In this document: piece by piece, positions 8,029-16,664 of the stretch | How positions within the stretch are numbered: position 1 is the first letter of the stretch | How the letters are laid out: each line of letters begins with the position of its first letter | From: Fidelibacterota bacterium | GTDB lineage: Bacteria > Fidelibacterota > UBA2242 > JAFGTP01 | Assembly: GCA_021735285.1 (NCBI GenBank) | Contig: JAIPHI010000030.1 | Coordinates: forward strand, 1-19,030 | DNA: 19,030 nucleotides | Direction of reading: 5' to 3' | Made by a program: the position numbers and the translations under genes | Notes under the pieces: model-generated | What the model saw: the letters and a program-made list of their open reading frames with translations, nothing else | Databases searched by the model: none | What the model was told of the DNA's origin: nothing

Positions 8029-9258
8029 ATGAAAAATTCAACTTTATCCTGGATAGCGCTCAAATATTTTTTCTCAAAAAAGGAGACCGGTTTGGTTTCT
8101 TTTACCTCATGGGTCTCTATTATTGGAATTGGGTTGGGGGCCTTTGCCCTGGTAATCACTCTTAGTGTTTTAAACGGTTTTGAAAAAGAGATTGCAGACA
8201 GACTGATAAATATAGAATCTCACCTCAAAGTAACGGGTAAAAATATTACGGATCAAACATTGAATAATGTCCGGAAAGTGGCTAAAAAAAACAACCTTAA
8301 CGTAAATAAAACCTTGCCCTACATCTCAAGAAAAGCCATTCTCAATTCCAATGGAATCAATTCTGCTATTAGATTAAAAGGAATTGACGCCCCGGCTAAA
8401 CAAAAGATATTCAAGAATAGAGAGGTAGTGATCCGGGGAAATATCGATTTTAAGAGCCCCACATCCGACTTGCCAGGAATTTTAATTGGTTATCGATTAG
8501 CTGATAAATTGGGATTATTTATTGGTGATACTGTTAACATAATAAATCCAACTAATATAAGTCCTACTCTCAATATACCTTCGGTCGGCAAATTTCATTT
8601 AGCAGGTGTATATCGCCTTGATCTTTTCGATTATGATAATGCTGTGGGATTCGTTCAATTATCGGAAGCCAGACGTATTTTCCGCATGGGGAAAAATTAT
8701 TCAGGTATAGATATAACATTTAACAATTATTCGGAAATTGACAGAAAAAAAAGCATTTTAAGAAGGGAACTTCATTCTCAGGTAAGGGTTAAAAGCTGGG
8801 AAGAGATGCACAAATCTCTATTTGGTGCGATGCAATTAGAAAAGTATGGCAGTTTTATTGCACTTAGTTTTATTGTTCTTGTTGCTATTTTTAATCTGAC
8901 AAGTTCTCTGGTAATGATGGTAATGGAAAAAATAAACGAAATTGGAATGTTACAAGCATTAGGGATGAATCGAAAACAACTCAAAGGCATTTTCTTAAGG
9001 CTCGGTTTTTATACAGGAGCGATTGGGTTAACTGCCGGAATAATGGTATCTTCAATAATATGTTTTATTCAACAAGTTTATCAACTGATTCCTCTACCTT
9101 CAGTTTATTTTATTCCTTATGTGCCGGTTGAAATTAACCCCCTGGATCTTATATTAATTTTAGTTTCCGGTCTATTATTGATATTTCTGGGTACTTTATA
9201 CCCGAGCATAAAAGCCAGCTCCCTTGTTCCATTGGAGGCTATTAATTATGAAAAATAA
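8029..9258 (+). CDS. LolC/LolE-family lipoprotein-releasing ABC transporter permease (second copy)
   Basis: A 409-residue partner permease with the same architecture as its upstream neighbour. The N-terminal FTSWVSIIGIGLGAFALVIT helix precedes LSVLNGFEKEI. A periplasmic region of about 225 residues follows, then three TM helices with MEKINEIGMLQALGMNRKQL and a terminal SIKASSLVPLEAINYEK. The two proteins are clearly homologous but diverged along their length, which suggests an old duplication giving the two subunits of a LolCDE complex. AGGG at 8015-8018 is a weak Shine-Dalgarno. The gene lies 12 nt after the first permease. Its 3' end overlaps the ATPase gene by 11 nt, and the ATPase Shine-Dalgarno (9234-9238) lies inside its last codons, so translation is probably coupled. 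Confidence 0.88.
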   Translation: MKNSTLSWIALKYFFSKKETGLVSFTSWVSIIGIGLGAFALVITLSVLNGFEKEIADRLINIESHLKVTGKNITDQTLNNVRKVAKKNNLNVNKTLPYISRKAILNSNGINSAIRLKGIDAPAKQKIFKNREVVIRGNIDFKSPTSDLPGILIGYRLADKLGLFIGDTVNIINPTNISPTLNIPSVGKFHLAGVYRLDLFDYDNAVGFVQLSEARRIFRMGKNYSGIDITFNNYSEIDRKKSILRRELHSQVRVKSWEEMHKSLFGAMQLEKYGSFIALSFIVLVAIFNLTSSLVMMVMEKINEIGMLQALGMNRKQLKGIFLRLGFYTGAIGLTAGIMVSSIICFIQQVYQLIPLPSVYFIPYVPVEINPLDLILILVSGLLLIFLGTLYPSIKASSLVPLEAINYEK

Positions 9259-9934
9259 GACAGAACAATCCTCATTGATAGAAATAAATAAGTTATCAAA
9301 ATCCTATAGAAATCAGGGTGAAGAGATAAAAGTATTATCAGAGCTTAGTTTTCAAGTCAAAAAAGGTGAAATTCTGGCTGTTATGGGACCTTCGGGAGTA
9401 GGTAAATCAACACTTTTAAATTTAATTGGAACCATTGATAAACCCGACAAGGGAGAAATACTATTTGATAAACAGAATCCTTTTGTACTTTCAGATACCG
9501 ACATGGCTCGTTTTCGCAATAAAAATATTGGATTCATATTTCAATTTCACCACCTTTTACCGGAATTTACTGCGCTAGAGAATGTTTATCTTCCTTCAAT
9601 TATATATGAAAATTCCAAAAACGAAAAAATCGACCGCGCAAAAGAAATGCTAGACAGAGTTGGCCTGACCCCCCGTTTAAATCATAAACCCAACCAGCTT
9701 TCCGGTGGAGAAAGGCAGAGAGTAGCGGTAGCCAGAGCATTAATCAATAATCCCTATGTAATTCTTGGTGATGAACCTTCAGGAAATCTAGACGTGGACA
9801 ATAGTAAGAAACTGATCGATTTGCTATTTGAGATTAATCATAAATATAACAATACTTTTATTCTTGCTACTCACAATCCGGGGATAGCGGAGCGCTGTGA
9901 TAGAACAATTAACCTCAAAAAAATGCATCTTTAA
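9248..9934 (+). CDS. lolD: LolD-type ABC transporter ATP-binding protein
   Basis: A 228-residue cytoplasmic ATPase that powers lipoprotein release by the two permeases just upstream. Visible motifs are Walker A GPSGVGKST (47-55), the Q-loop FQFHHLLPEF (Gln99), ABC signature LSGGERQRVAVARAL (151-165), Walker B VILGDEPSGNLD (171-182) and H-loop ATHNP (His209). The FQFHHLLPEFTALENV stretch is characteristic of the LolD/MacB ATPase subfamily. ATG 9248 is chosen because GGAGG at 9234-9238 precedes it; an upstream TTG at 9224 would only add eight residues translated from the permease 3' end. No intrinsic terminator is seen in the 99 nt before clpC. Confidence 0.92.
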   Translation: MKNKTEQSSLIEINKLSKSYRNQGEEIKVLSELSFQVKKGEILAVMGPSGVGKSTLLNLIGTIDKPDKGEILFDKQNPFVLSDTDMARFRNKNIGFIFQFHHLLPEFTALENVYLPSIIYENSKNEKIDRAKEMLDRVGLTPRLNHKPNQLSGGERQRVAVARALINNPYVILGDEPSGNLDVDNSKKLIDLLFEINHKYNNTFILATHNPGIAERCDRTINLKKMHL

Positions 9935-10033
9935 TAAACAATAAATCTATTTTTATTTACAATTAGGTTGAAATAAATAAAGATTAAGTTTAGCTTGTAA
10001 TGTAAGAAACAAACATAAAGGAATAGGATATAA

Positions 10034-12487
10034 ATGAAAGCCAATTTTTCAAAAAGAATACAACAATTAATAAAATTAGCTCGGAATGAAGCCCGGCGTC
10101 TAGACCAGGAATATGTGGGTTCTGAACATCTTCTCCTCGGTCTCCTAAAGCGTTCTAATACCTCCGTCAAAGATATTCTAAGCAATCTGAAAGTTAAACC
10201 TAATCGGCTTGTTACTAAAGTCGAAGATCTTGTAGATAATGACTCTAATAACCCTGTTCTTGGCCCCATTCCCCTATCAAAAAATGCTGAACAAATATTA
10301 CGTAGTGCCTATAAGGAAGCCAAAAGCGCAGGTTCAAAATCAATTAGCGATGAACATGTAATTTTATCAATCTTGAAAATTGATGATGGAATCGCCAATA
10401 AAGTGCTATCAGATGCGGGTGTAAATTATTCAAACTTCAAAAGTTCCCTCCAGTCTCCAATCATCTCCGTCAAAAATAAATCTAAGAAATCAGAGAAGGA
10501 TACACCTGCACTCGATCATTTTTCTCAGGATATTACTGAAAAAGCTATCAATGACGAACTTGATCCGGTCATAGGTAGAGAGAAAGAGATTGAAAGAGTA
10601 AGCCAGATTTTAGCCCGACGGAAAAAAAATAGTCCGGTCTTAATCGGAGAACCGGGTGTAGGAAAAACCGCAATCGTCGAAGGTCTTGCAACAAAAATTA
10701 TCAATCATCAGGTACCCAAAATATTACAAGGCAAAAGAGTTATTTCTCTTGATTTAGGCGCCCTCGTTGCTGGAACGAAGTATAGAGGTCAGTTCGAAGA
10801 AAGAATGAAAGCAATCATGAAAGATCTGGAAAAAGCAGATGATACAATTATCTTTATTGATGAATTGCATACGATCGTAGGAGCCGGGGGTGCAGGAACT
10901 TCTTTGGATGCTTCCAATATGTTGAAGCCTGCTCTTGCCCGCGGTGAATTACAATGTATTGGAGCCACAACATTGACAGAATACCGCAAACACATAGAAA
11001 AAGATGGGGCTCTTGAAAGAAGATTTCAAAAAATTCTAGTTAATCCTCCTTTAAGAGATCAAACTCTAAAAATTTTAAAGGGGTTGAAAAAACGCTATGA
11101 AGAGCACCACAGAATCGAATATACTCCAGAAGCTTTGGAAGCTGCTGTTGATTTGAGCGAAAGATACATAACTGATAAATATCTTCCGGATAAAGCAATA
11201 GATGTAATGGATGAAGCTGGCTCCCGGGTTCATATCAGAGACGTGGTTATACCTGATGGTATTATGGAGCTAGAACAAAAAATTAGCAATCTTGAAAAAA
11301 AGAAAGAAAAGGTAATTCAATCTCAAGATTTTGAGAAAGCCGCCCAGCTGCGGGATGTTGAAAAGAAGTTACAGAAAAAATTAGCTGAGTTAAAACAAGA
11401 ATGGCAGGAAGAGAAAGGCAATGAACCAGTGTATGTATCTGAAGAAGATATGGCTGATGTTGTCACTATGATGACCGGAATTCCTGTCAATAGAATCACC
11501 TCCGATGAAAATGAAAAACTGATCGATATGGAAAAAGAGCTAGGTAAGTCTGTTATCGGTCAAAATCATGCCATTAATAAAATTTCCAGAACCATTAGAC
11601 ATGCTCGGGCTGGATTAAAAAGCCCTGATAGACCAATCGGAAGTTTTCTATTTTTGGGACCAACGGGAGTTGGAAAAACAGAGTTAGCCCGAGTTTTAGC
11701 AAGATTTCTATTTAATACTGAAGACGCTTTAATTAAGGTGGATATGTCAGAGTACATGGAGAAATTTGCAGTTTCCAGATTAGTAGGTGCTCCTCCCGGA
11801 TATGTAGGCTATGATGAAGCTGGCGAACTTACCGAAAAAGTAAGAAGACGTCCCTATTCTGTTGTCCTATTTGATGAAATTGAAAAAGCTCATCATGATG
11901 TCTTTAATATTTTACTGCAAATTTTTGATGAAGGCGTCCTAACAGATAGTTTTGGAAGAAAAGTTGACTTTAAGAATACTGTTATCATCCTCACTTCTAA
12001 TATAGGTACTAAAAAAATTGAAGGAGAAGGTCTTGGGTTTTTTGCTACAGAAAATAAGCAAAAAGTAATTGAAGATAAAATCCAAGGCGAGTTAAAAAAA
12101 TTATTCCGTCCTGAATTGCTAAATAGATTGGATGAAAAAGTAATATTCAACATCCTTACTAAAGAATCTATTGCTAAAATTATTGACCTTGAGATTGAAA
12201 AAATATCTGATAATATGAGAAAGACAGACACTAAAATTAATATTGATGAAAAGGCTAAAAAGTTATTAATCGAAAACGGCTATGAACCAAATTTTGGTGC
12301 TCGTTCAATAATCCGTGCAATTAGAGAAATGATTGAAGAACCTCTGGCTGATAATATATTAAAAGGTAAAATTGAAAAAAGCGGTGTGATTCTGGTAACT
12401 GCCAAAGATAATAATATTATTTTCAAACAGAATGATAAAGAAGCAAAAGAATCGATCGAAACGGAGTCAGTTAATTACTCATTATAA
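10034..12487 (+). CDS. clpC: ATP-dependent Clp protease ATP-binding subunit ClpC
   Basis: An 817-residue HSP100 unfoldase that delivers proteins to the ClpP peptidase. Domains in order are: Clp-N double repeat (about 1-145); AAA+ D1 with Walker A GEPGVGKT (205-212) and Walker B IIFIDELH (272-279); a coiled middle region with a UVR motif (about 423-452, SQDFEKAAQLRDVEKKLQKK), which marks ClpC rather than ClpA or ClpB; and AAA+ D2 with Walker A GPTGVGKT (542-549) and Walker B VVLFDEIE (610-617). LGF at 667-669 sits where the ClpP-docking loop (VGF/IGF/LGF) is expected, supporting a ClpP partner. AGGA-type ribosome sites at 10018-10028 precede ATG 10034. The gene may have its own promoter in the 99-nt gap, but no strong one is visible. 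No mcsA, mcsB or ctsR lies next to it. Confidence 0.95.
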   Translation: MKANFSKRIQQLIKLARNEARRLDQEYVGSEHLLLGLLKRSNTSVKDILSNLKVKPNRLVTKVEDLVDNDSNNPVLGPIPLSKNAEQILRSAYKEAKSAGSKSISDEHVILSILKIDDGIANKVLSDAGVNYSNFKSSLQSPIISVKNKSKKSEKDTPALDHFSQDITEKAINDELDPVIGREKEIERVSQILARRKKNSPVLIGEPGVGKTAIVEGLATKIINHQVPKILQGKRVISLDLGALVAGTKYRGQFEERMKAIMKDLEKADDTIIFIDELHTIVGAGGAGTSLDASNMLKPALARGELQCIGATTLTEYRKHIEKDGALERRFQKILVNPPLRDQTLKILKGLKKRYEEHHRIEYTPEALEAAVDLSERYITDKYLPDKAIDVMDEAGSRVHIRDVVIPDGIMELEQKISNLEKKKEKVIQSQDFEKAAQLRDVEKKLQKKLAELKQEWQEEKGNEPVYVSEEDMADVVTMMTGIPVNRITSDENEKLIDMEKELGKSVIGQNHAINKISRTIRHARAGLKSPDRPIGSFLFLGPTGVGKTELARVLARFLFNTEDALIKVDMSEYMEKFAVSRLVGAPPGYVGYDEAGELTEKVRRRPYSVVLFDEIEKAHHDVFNILLQIFDEGVLTDSFGRKVDFKNTVIILTSNIGTKKIEGEGLGFFATENKQKVIEDKIQGELKKLFRPELLNRLDEKVIFNILTKESIAKIIDLEIEKISDNMRKTDTKINIDEKAKKLLIENGYEPNFGARSIIRAIREMIEEPLADNILKGKIEKSGVILVTAKDNNIIFKQNDKEAKESIETESVNYSL

Positions 12488-12514
12488 ATAAAATAGATAA
12501 GCAATAGTTTTATC

Positions 12515-12555
12515 AACATTCCTGGAAAATTAAGTTTTTTCAGGAATGTTTTTAT
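12515..12555 (+). terminator. Intrinsic terminator of clpC
   Basis: AACATTCCTG (12515-12524) pairs perfectly with CAGGAATGTT (12541-12550). The stem extends inward by G-T and A-T pairs (GAAAA with TTTTT) to about 15 bp with a loop of six or so bases. A short T-run follows (12549-12553). It lies 28 nt after the clpC stop codon and separates clpC from the dnaK leader. Confidence 0.88.
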
Positions 12556-12774
12556 ATCACACACCCCATACTAAATCAAAAAATAAAGAATTCATTGGAT
12601 TGAAGGTATATAATACTTTCTTAAAATTATAATGCCTTTAGCCATTAACAAATTGTAACTAATATTTTACTTTCAGTAATAACCTAATCTGTAATTGTCA
12701 TGGATATTTTATTAATTTAAATTTGTTTCATTTTACATCCATAATCAATTTATAGAATAACATCTAACCGGTAA

Positions 12775-12805
12775 CTCCAATCCAGCCGATATTTTATTAT
12801 TGGAG
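12775..12805. repeat. Inverted repeat CTCCAAT-N17-ATTGGAG upstream of dnaK
   Basis: A perfect 7-bp dyad at 12775-12781 and 12799-12805, about 175 nt upstream of the dnaK start. The arms do not extend further in either direction. In AT-rich sequence a 7-bp dyad can arise by chance, so its significance is uncertain. Confidence 0.4.
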
Positions 12806-12826
12806 AGACAATCTATCCACACAAAC

Positions 12827-12858
12827 ATTTGACAACTTTACACGGTCAACTGTCAAAT
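12827..12858. repeat. Inverted repeat ATTTGACA-N16-TGTCAAAT upstream of dnaK
   Basis: A perfect 8-bp dyad at 12827-12834 and 12851-12858. The left arm contains a consensus -35 hexamer TTGACA, and the spacer holds another GTCAA (12845-12849), so the GTCAA/TTGAC core occurs three times within 32 nt. It could be an operator or a promoter-overlapping site for dnaK; no known regulator is recognised. Confidence 0.5.
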
Positions 12859-12979
12859 AACCTTTCCTTCAAAAATTATATGACTATCTGTCTTATTAAT
12901 GTTGTGGCATAGGATTTGTCACCTTTATTTTCTAGAAAATTGAAAAGATAAAATGAATTAAGAAATAAAGGAGTAAAAT

Positions 12980-14947
12980 ATGGGAAAAATAATAGGAATT
13001 GATCTTGGAACCACAAATTCCTGCGTAGCTGTGATGGAGGGTGGCGAGCCTAAAGTATTAGAAAATTCCGAAGGAAATTCTACTACTCCATCAGTTGTAG
13101 TCTTTAAAAAAGATGGTGAACGGGTTGTAGGAGATACTGCCAAAAGACAAATTGTAACAAATCATAAACGTGCTCTTTATTCCATAAAAAGATTTATGGG
13201 TAGAACTTATGACGAAATTGAGACTGAACGTGGAGAAGTCCATTTTGAAGTAGTAAAAGGTGATAAAGGTGACGCTCGAATTAAGGTAGAAGATAAGGTT
13301 TATTCGCCTCCCGAAATCAGTGCCATGATCCTTCAGAAAATGAAAAAAACTGCTGAAGAAAAATTAGGGGAAAAGGTTGATCGCGCAGTTATTACCGTTC
13401 CTGCTTACTTCAACGATTCACAAAGACAAGCAACAAAGGACGCAGGTAAGATTGCAGGTCTAAAAGTAGAAAGAATTATTAATGAACCAACAGCTGCCTC
13501 AATGGCCTATGGTTTAGATGACAAAAAAGAACAGAAAATCGCTGTTTACGATCTAGGTGGAGGTACATTTGATATCTCCATCTTAGAAGTTGGAGACGGT
13601 GTTTTTGAAGTAAAAGCTACCAGTGGAGATACTCATTTAGGTGGTGATGATTTTGACAAACAAATTATAGATTGGATGGCAGAAGAATTCAAAAAAGATA
13701 AAGGCGTTGATCTAACAAAAGATGAAATGGCCTTGCAAAGATTGAAAGAAGCTGCTGAAAAAGCAAAAATAGAATTATCATCCAATAAAGAAACTGAAAT
13801 TAACTTACCATATATTACGGCCGGTGCAGAAGGGCCATTACATCTCATGATGAAACTTACAAGAGCTAAATTCGAATCTCTGATTGGCGACCTGATTGAA
13901 AAAACAAGACAACCTTGTAACCAGGCTTTAAAAGATTCCGGAATCTCAGCTTCCGAGATAGATGAAGTAATACTGGTTGGTGGTTCAACAAGAATTCCAA
14001 AAGTTCAGGAATTAGTTAAAGAAATTTTTGGGAAAGACCCCGACAAAAGCGTAAATCCCGATGAGGTTGTAGCTATCGGAGCAGCAATTCAAACAGGTGT
14101 CTTATCAGGTGAAGTTGATGATCTACTCTTACTTGATGTCACCCCATTGTCCCTTGGAATAGAAACTTTAGGCGGAGTTACCACAAAATTAATCGAGCGC
14201 AATACTACAATACCTACTAAAGAGAAAGAAATATTCTCCACAGCAGCCGACAATCAGACTTCTGTTGAAATCAATGTTCTTCAGGGTGAACGAGAAATGG
14301 CCAAAGATAATAAAAGCATTGGTCGCTTCCATCTGGACGGCATTCCTCCCGCTCCACGAGGAGTACCCCAAATTGAAGTCACCTTTGATATCGATGCTAA
14401 CGGTACTTTAAATGTATCCGCTAAAGACAAAGGAACTGGTAAAGAACAAAGTATTAGAGTTGAAACTTCTAGTGGTTTGAGTGAAGATGAAATCGATGAG
14501 ATGGTAGAAGAAGCGAAAAAACACGAGGAAGAAGATAAAAAACGGAAAGAAAGAGTTGAGATCAGAAATCGAGCCGATGCTTTAATTCATCAAACTGAGA
14601 GTAATCTTGATGAGTATGGAGATAAACTCGATAGCGGTCAAAAAGATAAATTAAAGGATGCGCTTGATAATCTGAAAGAGGCCAAGGATAGTGGAGAGAT
14701 TCCTAAAATTAAAGAAGCAATAGAAAACATGAATAATACCTGGTCTCAAATGGCATCTACAATGTATCAAGGTCAAGGTGCCCAACAAGCCCAAGGTGGT
14801 CCTGGTGGTGCTGCAGGTGCTGCTGGACAACAGCAACAAGCCGGAGGTCCTACTGGTGGTGCTAAACAACAATCCAGTTCTTCTTCTGAAGAGGAGCAGG
14901 AAGTTGAAGATGCCGATTTCGAAGTTGTAGATGATGACGAAAGCTAA
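12980..14947 (+). CDS. dnaK: Chaperone DnaK (Hsp70)
   Basis: A 655-residue ATP-dependent chaperone that folds and protects cytoplasmic proteins with DnaJ and GrpE. The ATPase domain (about 1-385) shows the three Hsp70 signatures: IGIDLGTTNS near the N-terminus, VYDLGGGTFDIS, and VILVGGSTRIPKVQELV. The substrate-binding beta domain (about 390-505) carries TPLSLGIETLGG and NVLQGEREMAKDN. A helical lid follows. The last 58 residues (598-655) are a low-complexity Gly/Ala/Gln tail with a Ser run and an acidic stretch, ending in DADFEVVDDDES, close to the conserved DnaK end. AAGGAG at 12968-12973 sets the ATG. The gene stands alone: no grpE, dnaJ or hrcA lies beside it. Confidence 0.97.
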   Translation: MGKIIGIDLGTTNSCVAVMEGGEPKVLENSEGNSTTPSVVVFKKDGERVVGDTAKRQIVTNHKRALYSIKRFMGRTYDEIETERGEVHFEVVKGDKGDARIKVEDKVYSPPEISAMILQKMKKTAEEKLGEKVDRAVITVPAYFNDSQRQATKDAGKIAGLKVERIINEPTAASMAYGLDDKKEQKIAVYDLGGGTFDISILEVGDGVFEVKATSGDTHLGGDDFDKQIIDWMAEEFKKDKGVDLTKDEMALQRLKEAAEKAKIELSSNKETEINLPYITAGAEGPLHLMMKLTRAKFESLIGDLIEKTRQPCNQALKDSGISASEIDEVILVGGSTRIPKVQELVKEIFGKDPDKSVNPDEVVAIGAAIQTGVLSGEVDDLLLLDVTPLSLGIETLGGVTTKLIERNTTIPTKEKEIFSTAADNQTSVEINVLQGEREMAKDNKSIGRFHLDGIPPAPRGVPQIEVTFDIDANGTLNVSAKDKGTGKEQSIRVETSSGLSEDEIDEMVEEAKKHEEEDKKRKERVEIRNRADALIHQTESNLDEYGDKLDSGQKDKLKDALDNLKEAKDSGEIPKIKEAIENMNNTWSQMASTMYQGQGAQQAQGGPGGAAGAAGQQQQAGGPTGGAKQQSSSSSEEEQEVEDADFEVVDDDES

Positions 14948-14977
14948 ACTAAAGAAAATATAGATATTGATGATCGA

Positions 14978-15010
14978 GAGCAGACAGAGTTAATCTGTCT
15001 GCTCTTTTTT
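14978..15010 (+). terminator. Intrinsic terminator of dnaK
   Basis: GAGCAGACAGA (14978-14988) pairs perfectly over 11 bp with TCTGTCTGCTC (14994-15004) around a 5-nt loop, followed by six T (15005-15010). It lies 30 nt after the dnaK stop. There is no T-run on the other side, so it should act only for dnaK and not for the convergent methyltransferase. Confidence 0.95.
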
Positions 15011-15194
15011 ATAATAAAGAGATTGGATAGTTTAATGTTTCAACTCTTCCAATAACTTACATGTTTTTTCTCATTCTTCCCTCAAAACAAATAGCCAAAT
15101 TTGAATAAATATAACCCCAATTTCTGATTCGCTGTGTCCTATCTATATTGTGAATTAAAAGATAGAACAATATCCAGGATTAATTTTGTCTGTC

Positions 15195-15872
15195 TCATTT
15201 CATTTTTCTTAAGATATTTACCCGTTTAGATATTTTATATCTTTCCAAATCATAAAATTGACTTATCCAATCAAAGGTTTGATCCGAATAAAAGCAAACA
15301 TGCGTTGGATCGCGTCTATAATGCCAGTTTTTAAACATGTACTCTTGTGGTCTCAAATCTGTCATAATTCCAATTAGTCCTTTTGTTTTTACCATCGAAA
15401 TTATTTTACTGATCTCTTGCCCGGGTTCTCTAAAGTGCTCAAATACTTCAGAACTTGTGATAAAATCATAAGTTTTTGCAAGGGCCTCTTGATTATCAGC
15501 AAAAAAAGGATCATAAATATGCATATTATAACCTTTTTTCTCTAACATTTGAGCTAAAGCAGGGCCTGGCCCACATCCATAATCTAAACCCACTGCTGGT
15601 GGGTTTATAAATCTTGTAATCGGATTTGCTAACTGAGTAAGAAATTTTCTATAAGCTTTATCTTGCGGATCATTTTCATGCAACTCATATCTTTTCTTTT
15701 CTTCCTTTGGCTTCAAATGGTACTGTCTGGCCAAAAAGACCAGATCGCAGTTAGAGCAAATAAAATATTGTTTTTTGTTTATAATTTGAAATATTCCAAT
15801 TTTTGATTGGCTACACAAAGGACACTTAGTTTGCTTTTTAATCAATTGAGCTCCGTCTTTAAAAAATAACAT
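15195..15872 (-). CDS. Class I SAM-dependent methyltransferase with N-terminal zinc ribbon
   Basis: A 225-residue protein. Near the N-terminus two CxxC pairs (CPLC and CSNC, about 20 residues apart) form a likely zinc ribbon. A class I methyltransferase core follows, with SAM-binding motif I VGLDYGCGPGPALAQML, a following acidic strand (IYDPFF) and FITSSEVFEHF, as in Methyltransf_23/UbiG-like proteins. The substrate cannot be read from the sequence. The start is ambiguous. ATG at 15872 has no Shine-Dalgarno. TTG at 15845 has GGAG 5 nt upstream (15851-15854 on the + strand) and would remove nine residues without touching the zinc ribbon. It is the only minus-strand gene in the window, convergent with dnaK and divergent from the TPR lipoprotein, so it is its own unit. 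Confidence 0.82.
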   Translation of the reverse strand: MLFFKDGAQLIKKQTKCPLCSQSKIGIFQIINKKQYFICSNCDLVFLARQYHLKPKEEKKRYELHENDPQDKAYRKFLTQLANPITRFINPPAVGLDYGCGPGPALAQMLEKKGYNMHIYDPFFADNQEALAKTYDFITSSEVFEHFREPGQEISKIISMVKTKGLIGIMTDLRPQEYMFKNWHYRRDPTHVCFYSDQTFDWISQFYDLERYKISKRVNILRKMK

Positions 15873-16080
15873 TAATTCACGTTTTCATAGTATTCTCCGG
15901 ATAAATATAGGTTGTGTTATCAAATATTAAAAACATTTTTTTCCGTTGTCAAAAGTCAGAATTATATTATTTAAAATTTACATCACTATAAATCCGTATT
16001 AAATTTCAAAACGTAGAAATCTTTTTTCCAGGTAAACTAGATAAAAAATGGAACAATTTAATTAAGATTTTGTAAAAACT

Positions 16081-16110
16081 TTGCTATTTAATTTTTAAAC
16101 ATTTTACAAT
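16081..16110 (+). promoter_or_regulatory. Possible promoter for the TPR lipoprotein-moxR cluster
   Basis: TTGCTA (16081-16086), an 18-nt spacer, then TACAAT (16105-16110) resemble -35 and -10 boxes. This would start transcription roughly 40 nt upstream of ATG 16158, in the divergent intergenic region. The background is very AT-rich, so such matches are easily found by chance. Confidence 0.3.
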
Positions 16111-16157
16111 AAATTATCTGCCGAATATTTGAAATTATTAATCAAACGGAGGGTAAA

Positions 16158-16664
16158 ATGTTGAAGAAATCTATTATTATTTTTCTTAGTCTAATTTTGC
16201 TAATTAGCTGTGGAGGGCCAGAAAAGGATGCAGATGGTTACTGGGAATCTGCTGGAGCACTAGCTGATGTTGGAAATTATGAGGGAGCAGTTGCACAGTA
16301 TAAAAATATATTAGAGTATTATCCTTCTGATTCATTAGCATCTAAAGCGCTTTTGCGGATTGGGGAAATTAAACGCTCCAAAACAAAAAAATATGAAGAG
16401 GCTATCAATACCTATCAACAATATATCAATAAATATCCTCAAAGCTCAAGCACTCCTAACGCGCTTTTCATGATCGCTTATGTATATGCTAATGATATGC
16501 AAAATTATGAAAAAGCCAAATCCGCTTACAATAAATTCATAGAAAAATATCCTGATCATGAATTAGTCCCCTCTGCAAAATGGGAATTAAAAAATATGGG
16601 ACAGGATATTCAGAATATTATTCAAAGTGAAGGTATAACTATGGACAGTATTCCAGCAAATTAA
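16158..16664 (+). CDS. TPR-repeat lipoprotein (BamD/YbgF-like)
   Basis: A 168-residue predicted lipoprotein. A basic start (MLKK) and hydrophobic segment lead to the lipobox LISC, with Cys20 likely lipidated and GG following. Three tetratricopeptide-type repeats follow, recognisable from EGAVAQYKNILEYYPSDS, EEAINTYQQYINKYPQSS and EKAKSAYNKFIEKYPDHE. This pattern is found in BamD/YfiO and in the YbgF/CpoB C-terminal domain. At 168 residues it is shorter than BamD (about 240), so a BAM role is not claimed; a scaffold role at the envelope is inference. CGGAGGG at 16147-16153 supports the start. The gene lies 14 nt before a MoxR gene and probably shares its transcript. Confidence 0.82.
   Translation: MLKKSIIIFLSLILLISCGGPEKDADGYWESAGALADVGNYEGAVAQYKNILEYYPSDSLASKALLRIGEIKRSKTKKYEEAINTYQQYINKYPQSSSTPNALFMIAYVYANDMQNYEKAKSAYNKFIEKYPDHELVPSAKWELKNMGQDIQNIIQSEGITMDSIPAN

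Larger units (their letters stand above)
12556..12967. other. Non-coding dnaK leader region
   Basis: About 410 nt of very AT-rich sequence with no credible reading frame and no tRNA or other recognised RNA. It must contain the dnaK promoter, since clpC is closed by a terminator. I find no CIRCE element (TTAGCACTC-N9-GAGTGCTAA) and no convincing sigma-32 type promoter. TTGACA at 12829-12834 looks like a -35 box, but no good -10 lies at the right distance. The recognisable structures are two inverted repeats described separately. A regulatory role is inference. Confidence 0.6.

Noticed and set aside
9935..10033. Possible clpC promoter (TTGAAA at 9968-9973 with TAGCTT 17 nt downstream)
   Set aside because: The -10 match is poor (three of six) and the region is too AT-rich for the match to mean much.
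9931..10269. 112-codon minus-strand frame over the start of clpC
   Set aside because: It is antisense to the strongly supported clpC N-domain, is rich in Arg/Ser from complementing codons, and resembles no family.
11893..12231. 112-codon minus-strand frame inside clpC
   Set aside because: It is antisense to the D2 domain of ClpC, with no ribosome site or recognisable motif.
12556..12979. CIRCE element or a structured RNA upstream of dnaK
   Set aside because: No TTAGCACTC/GAGTGCTAA pair is found, and no recognisable conserved RNA fold or tRNA is visible.
15139..15173. Overlapping inverted repeats CTATCT/AGATAG and ATATTGT/ACAATAT downstream of the methyltransferase
   Set aside because: The stems are short, AT-only or nearly so, mutually exclusive and lack a T-run, so I do not call a terminator for the minus-strand gene.
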